From positions 744,001 to 808,000 of the forward strand of contig CAWJCP010000002.1 of NCBI GenBank assembly GCA_963841445.1: a DNA stretch of 64,000 nucleotides. The letters run 5' to 3'. Below, piece after piece: positions 52,263-60,963 of this stretch (within the stretch, counting starts at the first letter, position 1; each line of letters opens with the position of its first letter). The notes under the pieces are model-generated. The model worked only from the letters and a program-made list of their open reading frames with translations, did not search any database and was not told the origin of the DNA. The stretch comes from Mayfieldus sp963841445. Its GTDB lineage: Bacteria > Actinomycetota > Thermoleophilia > Solirubrobacterales > 70-9. Position numbers and translations under genes: made by a program.

Positions 52263-54041
52263 ATGGCAACCGTAGAGAGCCCCAGCGGGCAAAAGGTCGG
52301 CGTCAAGGAGATGTCGTGGGACCCGATCACGCGGATCGTCGGGAGCCTCGGGATTCACACCGAGATCGACTTCGATGCGCAGCAGGTGACCAAGTGCTAC
52401 TCGACCTCGATGGTCTTTCGCGGCTTCGACATCTTCATGAAGGGAATCGATCCGCGCGACACCCATTTCATCACCAGCCGCATCTGCGGCATCTGCGGCG
52501 ACAACCACTGCACCTGCTCGGTGCTGAACCAGAACATGGCCTATGGAGTGAAGCCGCCGCCGCTCGGCGACCTCGCCTACAACCTGGCCGAGACCGCGGA
52601 CTACATGTTCGACCACGCGATCTTCAACGACTGCATGGCGAACGTGGACTTCTGCGAGCAGATGGTCAAGGAAACCAACCCCTCGCTGCTCAAGAAGGCG
52701 GAGGAGACGCCGGCGCCGGGCTCCGACGTCCACGGCTACAAGACGATCGCCGACATCATGCGGTCGCTGAACCCGTTCACCGGCGACTTCTATCTGGAGA
52801 CCCTCCAGGTGGCCCGCTACACGCGCGAGATGTACTGCCTGTTCGGGGGCCGGCACACGCACCCCTCGACGATCATGCCGGGTGGGGTGTCAGCGGACAT
52901 CACCCATCAGACCTGCACCGACTACTACGTGCGGCTGATGCGCTACATCGACTACGTCAAGCGCTCGGTGCCGATGCACGACGACCTCTACGACTTCTTC
53001 CTTGAGGAGTTGCCGGGGTACGACATGGTCGGCTACCGGCGCACCGACCTGGTCTGCTGGGGCTCCTTCGACGACCCCGACTACGTCGACTACGACTACC
53101 GCAACATGGGCGAGTGGGGCGAGAAGCGCTACATCACCCCCGGCGTCGTGATCGACGGCGAGCTGATCTCGACCAACCTGGTCGACATCAACCTGATGAT
53201 CCGGATCCTGCTCGGATCGTCGTACTTCGACGACTGGCAGGACGAGGAGACCTACGTCACCAAGGACCCGCTCGGCAACCCGGTCGACAAGCGGCATCCG
53301 TGGAACAAGACCACGCTGCCGAAGCCGCAGAAGCGCGACTGGACCGACAAGTACAGCTGGGTCGCCTCACCGCGGATCTACGACGAGCGCACCGACACCT
53401 ACATCGCCTCCGACACCGGCGGCGGGCCGTTCGCCCGCCAGTGGGTGACGGCGAAGGCCGGCTTGGTCGACTTCGGCTACGCGAAGGCGACCGGCCAGAG
53501 CCTCCAGATGGTTCTGCCTCGGACCGCGTCGAAGCCCGAGATGGAGCTCGAGTGGAAGATCCCGGAGAAGTCGAACGCGATCGAGCGCGATCGCGCCAGG
53601 ACCTACCACGAGGCCTACTCGGCCCTGATCGGGCTGCACTGCCTGGAGCGGGCGCTGGGCGAGATCCGGGCCGGGCGGACCAAGAGCTGGTCCAACTTCA
53701 AGGTCCCGCAGGAGGCGGTCTCCTGCGGCTTCCACGAAGCGGCTCGCGGCGTGCTCTCCCATCACATGGTGATCCGCGGCGGCAAGGTGGCCAACTATCA
53801 GCCCTATCCGCCGACGCCCTGGAACGGCAACCCGCGCGATTCCTACGGGACTCCCGGCCCCTACGAGGATGCGGTGCAGAACACACCGATCTTCGAGGAG
53901 AACGGCCCGGAGAGCTTCAAGGGCGTCGACATCATGCGGGCGGTGCGGAGCTTTGATCCGTGCCTGCCGTGCGGGGTGCACATGTACGACGGGTCCGGCC
54001 GCGTCCGCAAGGTCATGCACACCCCGACGGGAATGGCCTGA
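52263..54041 (+). CDS. hhyL: [NiFe]-hydrogenase group 1h large subunit
   Basis: Catalytic subunit carrying the NiFe(CN)2CO site. It is 592 aa. L1 is RICGICGDNHC (73-83) and L2 is DPCLPCGVH (565-573), giving the four Ni-binding Cys. A 19-residue C-terminal extension after His573 should be removed by the maturation protease encoded downstream. Group 1h enzymes oxidise H2 at atmospheric level and feed the respiratory chain during starvation; that function is known for the group and inferred here. Confidence 0.97.
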   Translation: MATVESPSGQKVGVKEMSWDPITRIVGSLGIHTEIDFDAQQVTKCYSTSMVFRGFDIFMKGIDPRDTHFITSRICGICGDNHCTCSVLNQNMAYGVKPPPLGDLAYNLAETADYMFDHAIFNDCMANVDFCEQMVKETNPSLLKKAEETPAPGSDVHGYKTIADIMRSLNPFTGDFYLETLQVARYTREMYCLFGGRHTHPSTIMPGGVSADITHQTCTDYYVRLMRYIDYVKRSVPMHDDLYDFFLEELPGYDMVGYRRTDLVCWGSFDDPDYVDYDYRNMGEWGEKRYITPGVVIDGELISTNLVDINLMIRILLGSSYFDDWQDEETYVTKDPLGNPVDKRHPWNKTTLPKPQKRDWTDKYSWVASPRIYDERTDTYIASDTGGGPFARQWVTAKAGLVDFGYAKATGQSLQMVLPRTASKPEMELEWKIPEKSNAIERDRARTYHEAYSALIGLHCLERALGEIRAGRTKSWSNFKVPQEAVSCGFHEAARGVLSHHMVIRGGKVANYQPYPPTPWNGNPRDSYGTPGPYEDAVQNTPIFEENGPESFKGVDIMRAVRSFDPCLPCGVHMYDGSGRVRKVMHTPTGMA

Positions 54042-54079
54042 GCATGGACCCTCGCCGGCCCCATAGGGGCTAGTCGGAG

Positions 54080-55066
54080 ATGGAGCTGCGAGTGCAACAG
54101 CGCTCCATCTCCGAGCCGGGGCCGGCGGCAGCGCCGCCGGGAGCGCCGGACGCTGCTCCCGGCGATGCCGAGCTGGTCGCGCGTCTGCAGCGGCTCTTCG
54201 ACGAAGTCGAGCGGATCGGCGACCCGGCGGCCCGCCATACCGCCAAGGAGCTGCTCGGGGCGGTGCTGGAGCTGCACGGAGAGGGGCTGGCGCGAATCGG
54301 GGCCGCCCTCGACGCGGCCGGAGAGGCGGGAGGGACGATCAAGGGAGCGCTGGTCGAAGACAGCGTCGTCGCCAGCCTGCTTCTGATCCACGACCTCTAC
54401 CCGGTCGACCTCGAGGAAAGGGTGCGCGGGGCGCTCGACGGCGTCCGCCCCTACATGGAGTCGCACGGCGGCGACGTCGAGGTCCTCTCGGTCTCAGACG
54501 GCGTCGCGCGCCTGAAGCTGCAGGGCAGCTGCGACGGCTGCCCGGCCTCCTCCGCGACCCTCGAGCTGGCGATCAAGCAGGCGCTCGAGGAGGCGGCGCC
54601 GGACCTCGTCGGGCTCGAGGTCGAAGGGGTGACCGAGCCCGGCCCGGGTCCGCAGGGCGATCTCTCGGGAACGGCGCTGCCGATGATCGAGACCGACACG
54701 GCGATCCCACCGAACGGCGCCACGGCGGAGCCCAACGGTTCGCATGCCCCGCGCTCGCGTTGGATCGCGCCCGAGGGCCTGGTTCGCCCCGGCGACGGCG
54801 AGATCGCGATCACCGAGGCCGACGGGACCGAGATGCTGATCGCCAACGTCAGCGGCTCGCTGCTCGCCTTCCGCGACGCCTGCGCCGGCTGCGGCTCGAA
54901 GCTCTCCGACGGGGAGCTGAAGGGCGGCGTGCTCGCCTGTCCGTCCTGCGAACGGCGCTTCTACCTGCCTCGAGCGGGGCGCTCGATGGACGCCGAGCAG
55001 CTGCTGCTCGACCCGGTCCCGCTGCTCGACTCGGGCGGCCAGGTGACGGTCGCCGTCTCCACATGA
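54080..55066 (+). CDS. NifU-type Fe-S protein fused to a four-Cys Rieske/rubredoxin-like domain
   Basis: 328 aa. Residues about 105-185 form a NifU C-terminal-like domain with CDGC (151-154) in GSCDGCPASSATLELAI. Residues about 225-328 resemble a Rieske-type fold but with CxxC-x15-CxxC (Cys268, 271, 287, 290) instead of the Cys-His pairs, so a rubredoxin or zinc site is expected. It directly follows the large subunit, as in other group 1h operons. Likely electron acceptor or cluster-delivery partner. Confidence 0.88.
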   Translation: MELRVQQRSISEPGPAAAPPGAPDAAPGDAELVARLQRLFDEVERIGDPAARHTAKELLGAVLELHGEGLARIGAALDAAGEAGGTIKGALVEDSVVASLLLIHDLYPVDLEERVRGALDGVRPYMESHGGDVEVLSVSDGVARLKLQGSCDGCPASSATLELAIKQALEEAAPDLVGLEVEGVTEPGPGPQGDLSGTALPMIETDTAIPPNGATAEPNGSHAPRSRWIAPEGLVRPGDGEIAITEADGTEMLIANVSGSLLAFRDACAGCGSKLSDGELKGGVLACPSCERRFYLPRAGRSMDAEQLLLDPVPLLDSGGQVTVAVST

Positions 55067-55749
55067 GCGAGAACGGCGCCGGCTCCAACGGCTCGATCAC
55101 TGGCGGATCGACGCACATGGGCTCGACCGCGGCGCTCGTCTCGCGGCTGCGCCAGCTCGCCGCCCAGGGCAGCGGCGCTGCCGACGCCGGAGAGGTCGAG
55201 CATTGCGACCTGTGCGGGACCGAGCTCGACGCCGACCACCGCCACCTGCTGCACATCGAGGAGCGCCGCATCCTCTGCGCCTGCGAGCCCTGTGTCGCGA
55301 TGCGGATCGCCGACGGCCCCTACCGGCCGACCGGGACGCGGGTGCTCTGGCTCGACGACTTCGCGATGCCGGACGACCTCTGGGCGCGGCTTCAGATCCC
55401 GATCGGGCTCGCGTTCTTCATGCTCTCGAGCTCGGTCGACGGCGTCGCCGGCCTCTATCCGAGCCCGGCCGGGGCGACCGAGTGCGAGCTCGACCTCGTC
55501 GCCTGGGAGGAGCTCTGCGAGCAGAACCCGGTCCTGCGGGGCCTCGAACGCGACGCCGAGGCGCTCATCGTCGACCGGATCTCCGATTCGCACCGCTACG
55601 TGATCGCCCCGATCGACGAGTGCTACCGGCTCGTCGGCCTCGTGAAGGCGAACTGGGAAGGGATCTCGGGCGGCGACGCGGTCGAGCGCGCGGTGCCGGA
55701 GTTCTTCGCCGAGCTGTACGAGCGCTCCCCGAGCAGGAGGGGCGGCTGA
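55063..55749 (+). CDS. DUF5947 family hydrogenase-associated protein
   Basis: 228 aa. ATG 55063 overlaps the previous stop. The N-terminal zinc-finger-like EHCDLCGTELDADHRHLLHIE and CACEPC pair is followed by FAMPDDLWARLQIPIGLAFF, YPSPAGATESELDL-like and RYVIAPIDECYRLVGLVKANW. This matches DUF5947, a family known mainly from group 1h hydrogenase operons. Role unknown; an assembly or electron-transfer scaffold is plausible. Confidence 0.85.
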   Translation: MSENGAGSNGSITGGSTHMGSTAALVSRLRQLAAQGSGAADAGEVEHCDLCGTELDADHRHLLHIEERRILCACEPCVAMRIADGPYRPTGTRVLWLDDFAMPDDLWARLQIPIGLAFFMLSSSVDGVAGLYPSPAGATECELDLVAWEELCEQNPVLRGLERDAEALIVDRISDSHRYVIAPIDECYRLVGLVKANWEGISGGDAVERAVPEFFAELYERSPSRRGG

Positions 55750-56438
55750 TGGAGGCGCGTGACGGCCTCGCCACAGAGCCGGCCATCGCGCCGGATCGGC
55801 CGCAGCTCGGCTTCGAGGTCCGCAACGTCACCCCGATCGCCCACGCGGCGGCGCCGACGCTGCGCTTCGAGCTCGCCATCGACGAGGGCAGCGAGCGGCA
55901 GATTTTCACGATTGCGCTCTCGGTCAGCATCGAGATCGAGCCCGCGCAGCGCCGCTACGACCCCGAGACCCGCGAGCGCCTGGTCGAGCTGCTCGGCGAC
56001 GCGCAGAAGATCGGCGCCCCGACCCGGACGATGCACTGGACCAGGCTCGGGGTCCTGGTCCCTGCGTTCAGCGGCTCGACGACGGTCGGCGTCGATGTGC
56101 TCTGCAACTACGACCTCGAGATCGGCGCGACCAGCTATTTCCGCACCGTCGCCGACGGCGAGGTCCCGCTCGCCTTCAACTTCAACGGCAACGTCTACTA
56201 CCAGGACGACGACGGGCGCCTGCAGATCGTCCAGATCGACTGGGAGTCGCATGCCTCGTTCCGGATGCCGGTCGAGGCCTGGAAGCGGATGATCCAGATG
56301 CACTACCCGTACCGCGACTGGATCGCCCTGCACAGCGACACGATCGAGGCGCTTCGCAAGCGCCGCTCCGAGCGCGGCCTGCCGACCTTCGACGCATGCG
56401 TCGAAGAGCTTCTCCGCGAGGCCGGCGATGGCGACTGA
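55749..56438 (+). CDS. DUF6084 family hydrogenase-associated protein
   Basis: 229 aa. It overlaps the DUF5947 stop by 1 nt. LGFEVRNVTPIAHAAAPTL, RFELAIDEGS and VSIEIEPAQRRYDPETRERL, with LVPAFSGSTTVGVDVLCNYD, fit DUF6084. Soluble and beta-rich with no Cys motif. Conserved neighbour of group 1h subunits; biochemical role unknown. Confidence 0.85.
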   Translation: MEARDGLATEPAIAPDRPQLGFEVRNVTPIAHAAAPTLRFELAIDEGSERQIFTIALSVSIEIEPAQRRYDPETRERLVELLGDAQKIGAPTRTMHWTRLGVLVPAFSGSTTVGVDVLCNYDLEIGATSYFRTVADGEVPLAFNFNGNVYYQDDDGRLQIVQIDWESHASFRMPVEAWKRMIQMHYPYRDWIALHSDTIEALRKRRSERGLPTFDACVEELLREAGDGD

Positions 56439-57570
56439 CTCGCTCGAGCGGCTGGTCGACTCGCTGCTCTATGAGGGCTATGCCCTTTATCCCTACACCC
56501 CCGGGACGACCAAGAACGCGATGCCGACGCCGTTCGGGATCGTCTACCCGCCCGACTACGCGAAGCTCGGCTCGCACACCTTCGACCTGATCCGGATCGA
56601 GTGCGTGCTCAGCCACCAGCCGGGGGCAGAGCTGCGCGGGACGGCGCGCTTCCTGCAGCCGTCGGGGGAGCGCCACGAGGGGGTCCAGCGGCGGATCGAG
56701 CTCGACCCGATCACGGTCGAGCAGCTGCTCGGCGACGGCGTCGGGACCGAGTTCAGCTTCGAGCGCGGCGACGGCTCTCCCCCCCTGGCCGGACGCGCCC
56801 GCCTGCGGGCTGAGCGGGTCGACGACGGCGTCACCCGGGTCCGGATGTGCGTCCACAACGCCAGCGAGCTCGGGGTTCCGGGCGAGCAGCTCGACCGCCC
56901 CGCGGCGCTGCTCGCCAGCATGCTCTCCACCCATCTCGTGCTCGAGGTCGAGGGCGGGAAGTTCGTCTCGCCGCTGGAGCGCTTCGGCGAGATCGGCGAG
57001 GCGGTGTCGGCCTGCAGCAACGTCAACACCTGGCCGGTGCTGGCCAGCAAGGACGACGACGCGGTGATGGGGGCGGCGATCTTCCTCCCCGACCATCCGA
57101 AGATCGCCCCGGAGAGCCTCGGCAACCTCTTCGACAACACCGAGATCGAAGAGGCCCTGCTGCTGCACGTCCAGACGCTCAGCGACGAAGAGCGCGAGCA
57201 GATCTCCGAGCAGGACCCGAAGGTGCGGGAGATGATCGAGCGCGCCGAGCAGGCGACCCCGGAGCAGATGATGGGGCTGCACGGCCGCATGGAGCTGCAG
57301 GACCCGCGCGCCGGCGAGGAATCGGTGACGATCGGCGAGCGCGAGATCCGGCGCGGCTCGACGGTCGTGCTGCGCCCCGAGGGCCGCAACGGCGGCGATC
57401 CCTACGACACGATTCTGAAGGGCCGCGCGGCGACGGTCGAGCGGATCTACGTCGACTACGAGGACGGCGTCCATCTCGGCGTCACCATCGACGAGGACCC
57501 AGGCCAGGAGCTGATGCGCGATAGCGGCCGCTACCTGTTCTTCCGACCCGAGGAGGTGGAGCTTCAGTGA
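56428..57570 (+). CDS. Conserved hydrogenase-cluster protein of unknown function
   Basis: 380 aa. It overlaps the previous gene by 11 bp. It begins LERLVDSLLYEGYALYPYTP then GTTKNAMPTPFGIVYPPDY, a pattern that recurs in proteins next to group 1h hydrogenases. A long Asp/Glu-rich middle includes DNTEIEEALLLHVQTLSDEE. The last 90 residues hold VTIGEREIRRGSTVVLRPEG and YVDYEDGVHLGVTIDEDPGQ, beta-strands like an SH3 barrel. No catalytic motif seen. Confidence 0.8.
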   Translation: MATDSLERLVDSLLYEGYALYPYTPGTTKNAMPTPFGIVYPPDYAKLGSHTFDLIRIECVLSHQPGAELRGTARFLQPSGERHEGVQRRIELDPITVEQLLGDGVGTEFSFERGDGSPPLAGRARLRAERVDDGVTRVRMCVHNASELGVPGEQLDRPAALLASMLSTHLVLEVEGGKFVSPLERFGEIGEAVSACSNVNTWPVLASKDDDAVMGAAIFLPDHPKIAPESLGNLFDNTEIEEALLLHVQTLSDEEREQISEQDPKVREMIERAEQATPEQMMGLHGRMELQDPRAGEESVTIGEREIRRGSTVVLRPEGRNGGDPYDTILKGRAATVERIYVDYEDGVHLGVTIDEDPGQELMRDSGRYLFFRPEEVELQ

Positions 57571-58151
57571 ACGAGCACTTCAAGCTCGAGATGACCGAGC
57601 CAGAGCCGGAGCGGCCGGCGGAGCTGAGCGAGAAGCAAATCCTCGTCGCCGGGGTCGGCAACGCGTTCCTGCGCGACGACGGCTTCGGCGGCAAGGTCGC
57701 CGAGCGGCTGCTCGAGGGGGAGCTCCCCTCCGGGGTCACCGTCCTCGACTTCGGGACCGGCGGGCTCGACCTCGCCTACGAGGTGATGCGCGGCTACGAC
57801 GCCCTGGTGCTGATCGACGTCAGCCAGCAGGGCGGCGAGCCCGGGACCCTGTACGTGATCGAGCCCGACGAGGCCGAGATCCAGGCCGGGATCGAGGACG
57901 GCGAGGTGATCAACCCGCACGGGATGGACCCGCAGACGGTGCTGCGCTTCGTGAAGACGGTCGGAGGCTGGCCGGGCAAAGTCGTGGTGGTGGCCTGCGA
58001 GCCGACCGCGGTCGAGGAGATGGGGATGGAGCTTTCGCCGGCGGTCGGCGAGGCGGTCGACCGTGCCGTCGGCCTGGTCCGCGAGCAGATCGCCGAGCTG
58101 GGCGACGATGCCGCCTATGCGAGCGCAGGCGAAGGGCCGGAGGGAGGCTGA
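57567..58151 (+). CDS. Hydrogenase maturation endopeptidase (HyaD/HupD family)
   Basis: Ni-dependent protease that trims the large-subunit C-terminus once the metal site is filled. It is 194 aa. ILVAGVGNAFLRDDGFGGKV carries the conserved Gly and acidic metal ligand, ALVLIDVSQQGGEPG the Asp, and INPHGMD the His. The GTG start overlaps the upstream stop (GTGA). It is larger than HyaD by an acidic N-terminal arm and a tail. The expected target is the 19-residue tail of HhyL. Confidence 0.93.
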   Translation: MNEHFKLEMTEPEPERPAELSEKQILVAGVGNAFLRDDGFGGKVAERLLEGELPSGVTVLDFGTGGLDLAYEVMRGYDALVLIDVSQQGGEPGTLYVIEPDEAEIQAGIEDGEVINPHGMDPQTVLRFVKTVGGWPGKVVVVACEPTAVEEMGMELSPAVGEAVDRAVGLVREQIAELGDDAAYASAGEGPEGG

Positions 58152-58532
58152 GTGCACGAGCTCGCCCTCTCGACCGCGATCCTCGACACCGTCAAGCGCC
58201 ATGCGAAGGGGCGCCGCGTGACCGAGGTCCAGATGGTGATCGGGACGATGCGCCAGGTGGTTCCCGACTCGCTGGACTTCTACTTCGGTGTCGTCACCCG
58301 GGGCACGCTGGCCGAGGGCGCGCGGCTCGAGCAGCAGATCGTGGCGGCGGAGCTGCGCTGCCGCGACTGCGATCGTCGCTGGCACCCCGACCCGGAGTTT
58401 CCCGACTTTCGCTGCCCGGACTGCGGCGAGGGTAACGTCCAGGTGCTGGCCGGGACAGAGTTCGAGGTCGATTCGATAAACGTCGAGGAACCCGCGGAGC
58501 GGGAGGAGGCTGAATGCATCGCACCAAGGTGA
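58152..58532 (+). CDS. hypA: Hydrogenase nickel chaperone HypA
   Basis: Inserts Ni with HypB. It is 126 aa from GTG 58152. MHELALS gives the N-terminal Met-His-Glu that binds Ni. The zinc site is CRDC and CPDC (Cys in LRCRDCDRRW and FRCPDCGEG). The start is 0 bp after the protease stop, and the end overlaps hypB by 19 bp. Confidence 0.95.
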   Translation: MHELALSTAILDTVKRHAKGRRVTEVQMVIGTMRQVVPDSLDFYFGVVTRGTLAEGARLEQQIVAAELRCRDCDRRWHPDPEFPDFRCPDCGEGNVQVLAGTEFEVDSINVEEPAEREEAECIAPR

Positions 58533-59194
58533 GGGTCGCCGAGGACGCGCTTGACGCCAACGCGACGATCGCGGAGGCAAACCGCCATGACTTCGACCAC
58601 GCGGATGCGCGGGTGGTCAACCTGATGAGCGCCCCGGGGGCCGGCAAGACGACCCTGCTGGAGCGGGTCCTCGACGACCTCGGCGAGCTGCGCGCCGGGG
58701 TGCTGGAAGGCGACGTGAAGGGCAGCTTCGACTCCGACCGGCTCGCCCAGCTGCACGTGCCGGTGACCCAGATCAACACCGACCCCGGCTTCGGCGGCGA
58801 GTGCCACCTCGACGCCAACATGGTCCGCTCCGCGATCCCCTCCCTCCCCCTCGACGAGATCGACCTGCTGGTGATCGAGAACGTCGGCAACCTCGTCTGC
58901 CCGGCCGAGTTTCGGGTCGGCGAGGACGCCCGCGCGATGATCTGCTCGGTGACCGAGGGTGAGGACAAGCCGCTCAAGTACCCGCTGATGTTCCGCACCT
59001 GCCAGCTCGTCGTCGTCAACAAGATCGACCTGCTGCCACACCTCGATTACGACCTCGAAGCGCTGCTCGCCAACATCGAGGCCGTCAACCCGGGCGCCGA
59101 GACGATGCTCCTCAGCGCCCGCACCGGCGAGGGCACGGACGCCTTCTCGGGCTGGCTGCAGCGGGTCGGGGAGCGCGCGACAGCCTCCCTGTGA
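58514..59194 (+). CDS. hypB: Hydrogenase nickel GTPase HypB
   Basis: SIMIBI GTPase driving Ni delivery. It is 226 aa. MSAPGAGKTTLLERVL is the P-loop, LEGDVKGSFDSDRL switch I, and PGFGGECHLDANMV holds the Cys-His Ni site; ENVGNLVCPAEF and VVNKIDLLPH follow. It lacks the His-rich N-terminal Ni store of many HypB proteins; the only His-rich tail in the region is on the Fur-like protein. Confidence 0.96.
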   Translation: MHRTKVRVAEDALDANATIAEANRHDFDHADARVVNLMSAPGAGKTTLLERVLDDLGELRAGVLEGDVKGSFDSDRLAQLHVPVTQINTDPGFGGECHLDANMVRSAIPSLPLDEIDLLVIENVGNLVCPAEFRVGEDARAMICSVTEGEDKPLKYPLMFRTCQLVVVNKIDLLPHLDYDLEALLANIEAVNPGAETMLLSARTGEGTDAFSGWLQRVGERATASL

Positions 59195-59249
59195 GCGCCA
59201 GGCTCAGCCAGAGAGCGGTGACGCGGGCCGAGCGCAAACCCTCGGTTCC

Positions 59250-60482
59250 GTGAACGTTCGCGAGCAGGCGGCCGGGCCGGCGGCGGAAGCGCGTCTCGAC
59301 GCCCTGCTCGCGGAGCGCAGCGATGCGAACCGGCGCTTCTTCGCGGCCGAGGGGGAGCGAATCGCGAAGCTCTGCCACCTGATGGCGGAGCGCTTCGCGC
59401 GCGGCGGCCGCCTCGTCGCGATCGGCCTCTCCCCCGCGGCTCGCTCCGACGTTCGCCACGTGACGGTCGAGTTCGTCCACCCGGTGATCGTCGGCAAGCG
59501 GGCGCTTCCCGCGATCGGGCTCTCGCGGGACGGCGGGCCGCTCGCCGCGCAGATCGACCTGGTCGCAGAGCCCGACGACGTCGCGATCGCTTTCGGGATC
59601 GCAGAGGAGGGCGGCGATGCCGTGATCGAGGCGACGCGGGTGGCCCGGGGGCGCGGCTGTCTGACGATCGCCTTCGAGTCGGCGGGAGCCGAATGGGAGC
59701 TCGAACCCCCGAGCGAGGACCCCTACGTCCGCCAGGAGCTCGCCGAGACCCTCTACCACGTGCTCTGGGAGCTGGTCCATGTGTTCTTCGAGCATCGCGG
59801 CCTGCTCGAGGGCCGCGAGGCTGGACCGGTTCACGACACCGGCGCCTCCAGCTTCCTCTATCCCTTCCTCTCCGAGTCCGAAGGCGACCTCGACGCGGTT
59901 CTGGATGACGTGCGCGCCTCGGCGCTGATGAAGTCCGAGGAGGTCGGGGCGCTGCGCGAGCGGACCCTGGCCGAGAATCGCGCCCAGCTGCTCGACGCGG
60001 CGCGCGCCCTACGCGCCTGCTTCGAGTCGGGCGGCAAGCTGCTGGCGCTCGGAAACGGAGGCTCGGCGACCGACGCGATGGACTTCGTCGCCGATCTCCG
60101 CTACCCCGGTCGCGACGACTGGCGCCCGCGCCGCGCGATCGACCTCACCGAGGACACGGCGATCATCACCGCGGTCGGCAACGACGTCGGGATCGAGGTG
60201 ATCTTCCAGCGCCAGGTGATCGCCTACGGGCGCGAGGGCGACTTCTTGGCCGCGATCTCGACCAGCGGCAACTCGGTGAACGTGATCGAGGCGCTCGCCG
60301 AGGCGCGCCGGCGCGGGCTCGGCACGATCGCCTTCGTCGGCTACGACGGCGGCCGGATCGCTTCGGACTCGCTCGCCGACCACGTGGTCGTCACCCGCTC
60401 CCAGCACATCCCGCGGATCCAGGAGGCGCAGGCGAGCGCCTACCACGCGCTGCGAGAGCTGATCGAGTCGGTGAAGGCGTGA
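59250..60482 (+). CDS. Tandem SIS-domain protein of the hydrogenase operon
   Basis: 410 aa from GTG 59250. Two sugar-isomerase (SIS) domains: a degenerate N-terminal one (about 25-175; GGRLVAIGLSPAARSDVRHV) and a GmhA-like C-terminal one (about 235-405; GKLLALGNGGSATDAMDFVA, AISTSGNSVNVIEAL). SIS domains bind phosphosugars. The reason for one in this operon is unknown. 55-bp gap to hypB, then a 4-nt overlap with the next gene. Confidence 0.85.
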   Translation: MNVREQAAGPAAEARLDALLAERSDANRRFFAAEGERIAKLCHLMAERFARGGRLVAIGLSPAARSDVRHVTVEFVHPVIVGKRALPAIGLSRDGGPLAAQIDLVAEPDDVAIAFGIAEEGGDAVIEATRVARGRGCLTIAFESAGAEWELEPPSEDPYVRQELAETLYHVLWELVHVFFEHRGLLEGREAGPVHDTGASSFLYPFLSESEGDLDAVLDDVRASALMKSEEVGALRERTLAENRAQLLDAARALRACFESGGKLLALGNGGSATDAMDFVADLRYPGRDDWRPRRAIDLTEDTAIITAVGNDVGIEVIFQRQVIAYGREGDFLAAISTSGNSVNVIEALAEARRRGLGTIAFVGYDGGRIASDSLADHVVVTRSQHIPRIQEAQASAYHALRELIESVKA

Positions 60483-60961
60483 GCGGCGCAGTTGGCGACT
60501 CGGCCCATGGCGATAAGCGCTCCCGGGCCGGGGAGATCGCCCACGCGGGACTGCGCGGCGCGATCGCGGCGATGGCGATGACCGGGATGCGGGCGCTGAC
60601 GCTCGACCTCGGAATCGTCGAGGAGGAGCCGCCACGGGCGATCCTTCGCCAGCGCGCACGCGGCCTGATTCGAAGGGTTCCCAGAGACCGCCGCCGCTCG
60701 ACGGTCGAGCTTGCGCATTGGGGCTACGGCGCCGCCGGTGGCGCTGCCTTCGGCGCCCTTCCGGAGCCGATACGGAAGCTGCCGTGGGCAGGCCCCGCCT
60801 ATGGCATCGTCGTCTGGCTGGGCTTTGAGGCGGCGATCGCGCCGGCTCTCGGGCTCAAGCAGGCCCGCCAGCTGCGCCTCGCGGAGCGAACTGCCCTGGC
60901 GATTGACCATCTGCTCTACGGCTTCGTGCTCTCGGAGCTGCGCTCCAGGCCTCGCGAATAG
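60479..60961 (+). CDS. Small membrane protein of unknown function
   Basis: 160 aa from a GTG overlapping the SIS-gene stop. Hydrophobic segments at about 27-42 (LRGAIAAMAMTGMRALTL), 82-96 (AHWGYGAAGGAAFGAL) and 103-122 (AGPAYGIVVWLGFEAAIAPALG). It resembles DUF1440/DUF6789-like integral membrane proteins, but this is a pattern match only. A membrane dock or quinone contact for the soluble hydrogenase is one possibility. Confidence 0.7.
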   Translation: MSGAVGDSAHGDKRSRAGEIAHAGLRGAIAAMAMTGMRALTLDLGIVEEEPPRAILRQRARGLIRRVPRDRRRSTVELAHWGYGAAGGAAFGALPEPIRKLPWAGPAYGIVVWLGFEAAIAPALGLKQARQLRLAERTALAIDHLLYGFVLSELRSRPRE

Positions 60962-60963
60962 GG

